Shown here piece by piece: positions 62,036-64,000 of a stretch of DNA of 64,000 bases. The stretch's first letter is position 1. Each line of letters opens with the position of its first letter. The stretch covers positions 51,445-115,444 of the forward strand of contig UZAN01039617.1 in NCBI GenBank assembly GCA_900618425.1. The letters are read 5' to 3'. The notes beneath the pieces were generated by a model. That model was not told the origin of the DNA. It did not search any database and saw only the letters and a list, made by a program, of their open reading frames with translations. This stretch comes from Echinostoma caproni. Taxonomy: Eukaryota > Platyhelminthes > Trematoda > Plagiorchiida > Echinostomatidae. Both the position numbers and the translations under genes were made by a program.

Positions 62036-62989
62036 TTTTAAAACCAAATGCATTTGAAGGTTGTAGGAAAGAAGCAGTTAGAGAGCTTAGCGGTTTCCGG
62101 AAGTCAAAGTGAGAAAAAGCCGGAAAAGAGATCCCTGAAAGAACGACACTTGGTGGGGATGAGTAGCTGCCTCATTCCGGATTTGGCAATTGAACAGATG
62201 CTCCAAGGAATCACAGATGCAATTTTCCGTGACCACAATTAGTGGTATTGTCATTGATAAAAAACCAAGAGGGAACCAATTGTTCGGCTATGAAACAGTA
62301 CCTAAATGAAAGATATCAGTGTTTGACTACCGATGAGGCCGTAGCTTTACCTGAAAATGATTGAAAAAGTGACAGAAAGGATAACGCAGTCCACTTGCAA
62401 ACGTGAGTGTAGTATTATGGACCAGGGCACAAGTAGAAGTTGCACAGAAGTTGTAATTTGAACGGTGCGGAACAAAGCCACAGTGATGTAAAGGAACTCT
62501 CGAAAAATGCGACGTCTACGAGACGGCGGGGAGGAAAACCATCTGGAAGAACCGATAACGTGTGACTTCGTGAGAAGCAGCGCAGATTATGAGCTGCAGT
62601 CAAACAGATCATGTTTCAGAGAAATGGACAAAGGAGCTTTCTATTGGGATTTTATTCAACGAAATGTAAAAGAACTAGAAGCATAAAGTACAATGGATAA
62701 TGACCAAGGTTTTGGAAGGGGGGTAACGACGAAGGAAAGGTTTTCGAAGTACAGGAATAACAAAGATGTGCTGAACTGGTTTACTTTCCATAATTTATCT
62801 AGGGCAAATTAAAGCAGATTATACAACTCATGGGAAACAGTACATGGAGGCAATCAGATCGGGTTGTAAATATGTTAAGTGGGGGTTCTTCGGACACATG
62901 GCCAATGGAAGATAGGGGATTCAACAAACTGTTTTTGTGCACATAGTAGGGGGTATTTATTCTAATCTCTATTCTCGCTGTTGTAGATA
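62036..62989. other. No gene recognised
   Basis: Short frames (64-65 codons) at 62048-62242 and 62415-62612 without motif. Confidence 0.4.
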
Positions 62990-63500
62990 CTCATTAGGGT
63001 TTAAAAACCTTAGTCCCGATCCCTATCATTGAATAAATTAGACGGAACGATTTCCGCGTCTCTACATTGCGATTCATCCCTGCAGGTGTATAGAAACCGC
63101 ACTGGCACCTACCCTTATCTTTCCCGGACTTAGTCAAGGTGGGTGGTGTTCCCTCATTCGATCGGCCAGGCGGCTGATTGTGTGACCCACGAAACTTGCG
63201 CCACATGATCAAGTAAGCCAGCAATCACAAAAAGAGGTCATCTTCATTGAAAGTCTGCCTTCATCTGGAATGGGAGAATAGATTTGGAAGAGTAGAGAAT
63301 GCGCAATTCCGTTGAAAATAAGTATTTTACATTTCTGTCTTCAGTCGTTTGCTAATTTTCCTCAAGAGAGACAATAAAATGTGAAACTTTGGGTTATTTG
63401 GCTTGAATATGCAGACTCTCCAGCAACCATCGATAAGGTCTTCTGTGCATCCATATTTAGGAATGTTGGCTTAACTTTTCCTCATTCAGAATCCAGGGTG
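62990..63500 (-). pseudogene. Penelope-like element: linker and GIY-YIG endonuclease, decayed
   Basis: From about 63460 down: PTFLN with a garbled linker, then LRILYSSKSILPFQMK at 63253-63310 (the strand before the nuclease). After a frameshift SCGASFVGHTISRLADRMRE follows at 63130-63200, the GIY-YIG core with 'SYVGRTxRxLxxRMREH' spacing, then HHPP. GASAVSIHLQG and, in another frame, NVETRKSFRLIYS complete the 'SAIxxHLxxxxHxVDxxxxFxVIY' tail near 63030-63070. There are several stops and at least two frameshifts. The sequence differs clearly from the PLE at 49107-49787, so more than one PLE lineage is present. Confidence 0.8.
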
Positions 63501-64000
63501 TCAGTAGAAAAACACCTACCTAAACGATAAGAGATAAAACGGATTAAGCTTTGTTTACGCTGCATCGAAACAAATAACAGTTGCAACCTACGAGGTCATC
63601 AAATAGTATTCATAACGTATTTTCTTCAGATAGTTTAAGATCACAATAGTTCAGCCGCTTTGAGGGCTATAGATGTTTTAGAAAAACTACCGTGAGGTCA
63701 AACAAACGTGACGCGTTTTTAGCTGCAATCCCTGAATGTAACTGATTCCAACGATTGATTGATCAATGTGGGAGACGAACGCTATTTGAGCACCAATGGT
63801 GGCCTTCCAGTTCTAATAGAAATTGTTTCACGATAGAGGTTTTCTTGAGTTGATGTGGTTTAAACATAAGAAACGGCCAGATAAATGTTCCAAAAGTAAA
63901 AAAGAAAACACTAAGATGCATTCAATAATTGTTCAACAGGTGATCATTATTCCCTCATTGTATGCTAATCTTCTACAACGGTTCAGCGCATATGACGAAC
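63501..64000. other. No gene recognised
   Basis: Window end; nothing recognised. Confidence 0.45.

Overview
The window looks like repeat-rich nuclear DNA of a multicellular eukaryote, most probably a parasitic flatworm (trematode-like). It has no dense operon-like coding. There are four long runs of N (16225-16795, 28038-28628, 42055-42644, 59339-60169), many microsatellites, and many decayed retroelements. The flatworm call rests on the combination of RTE-type, CR1/Jockey-type and Penelope-type retroelement remnants plus tRNA-derived SINEs. It is an inference from family resemblance, not a database match.

I find no convincing complete host gene. What can be recognised is: (1) RTE-like reverse transcriptase pseudogenes at 1-960, 4180-4562 and 4768-5112 (+) and 12010-12840 (-); (2) one family of CR1/Jockey-superfamily non-LTR elements, all on the minus strand, at 24175-25412, 29158-30180, 39745-41060 and 57474-57760; (3) Penelope-like elements (PLEs) with recognisable reverse transcriptase and GIY-YIG endonuclease pieces at 32235-33300, 41300-42054, 44300-44935, 46985-47290, 48850-49790 and 62990-63500. 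The PLE copy at 49107-49787 holds an open frame of 226 codons, the best-preserved recognisable coding stretch. (4) SINEs with tRNA-like promoter boxes at 9615-9790, 35825-35980, 39452-39600, 43077-43249 and 52850-53100.

The most interesting signals are RNA-structural. A short element at 17388-17681 (-) carries a motif that folds almost exactly like a type I hammerhead ribozyme core. Three further sites (50248-50306, 52156-52182, 61997-62035) carry weaker PLE-type hammerhead-like sequences, and one of them lies in the loop of a 41-nt-armed inverted repeat. A second fold-back hairpin at 53701-53820 shares sequence with a SINE body, and an unnamed ~330-bp repeat occurs twice (17758-18085, 57884-58228).

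The layout is: RTE debris and a SINE (0-13 kb); microsatellites, a gap, the hammerhead-like element and unnamed repeat copy 1 (13-18 kb); unrecognised sequence (18-24 kb); CR1-like copies around a gap (24-30 kb); PLE, SINE and CR1-like copies (32-41 kb); a dense PLE zone (41-50 kb); structured repeats (50-54 kb); a CR1-like fragment and unnamed repeat copy 2 (57-58 kb); a gap, one possible host exon (61192-61360) and a final PLE fragment (62-63.5 kb). The only suggested link between parts is that PLE machinery may mobilise hammerhead-bearing short elements; that is known for other animals and only inferred here.
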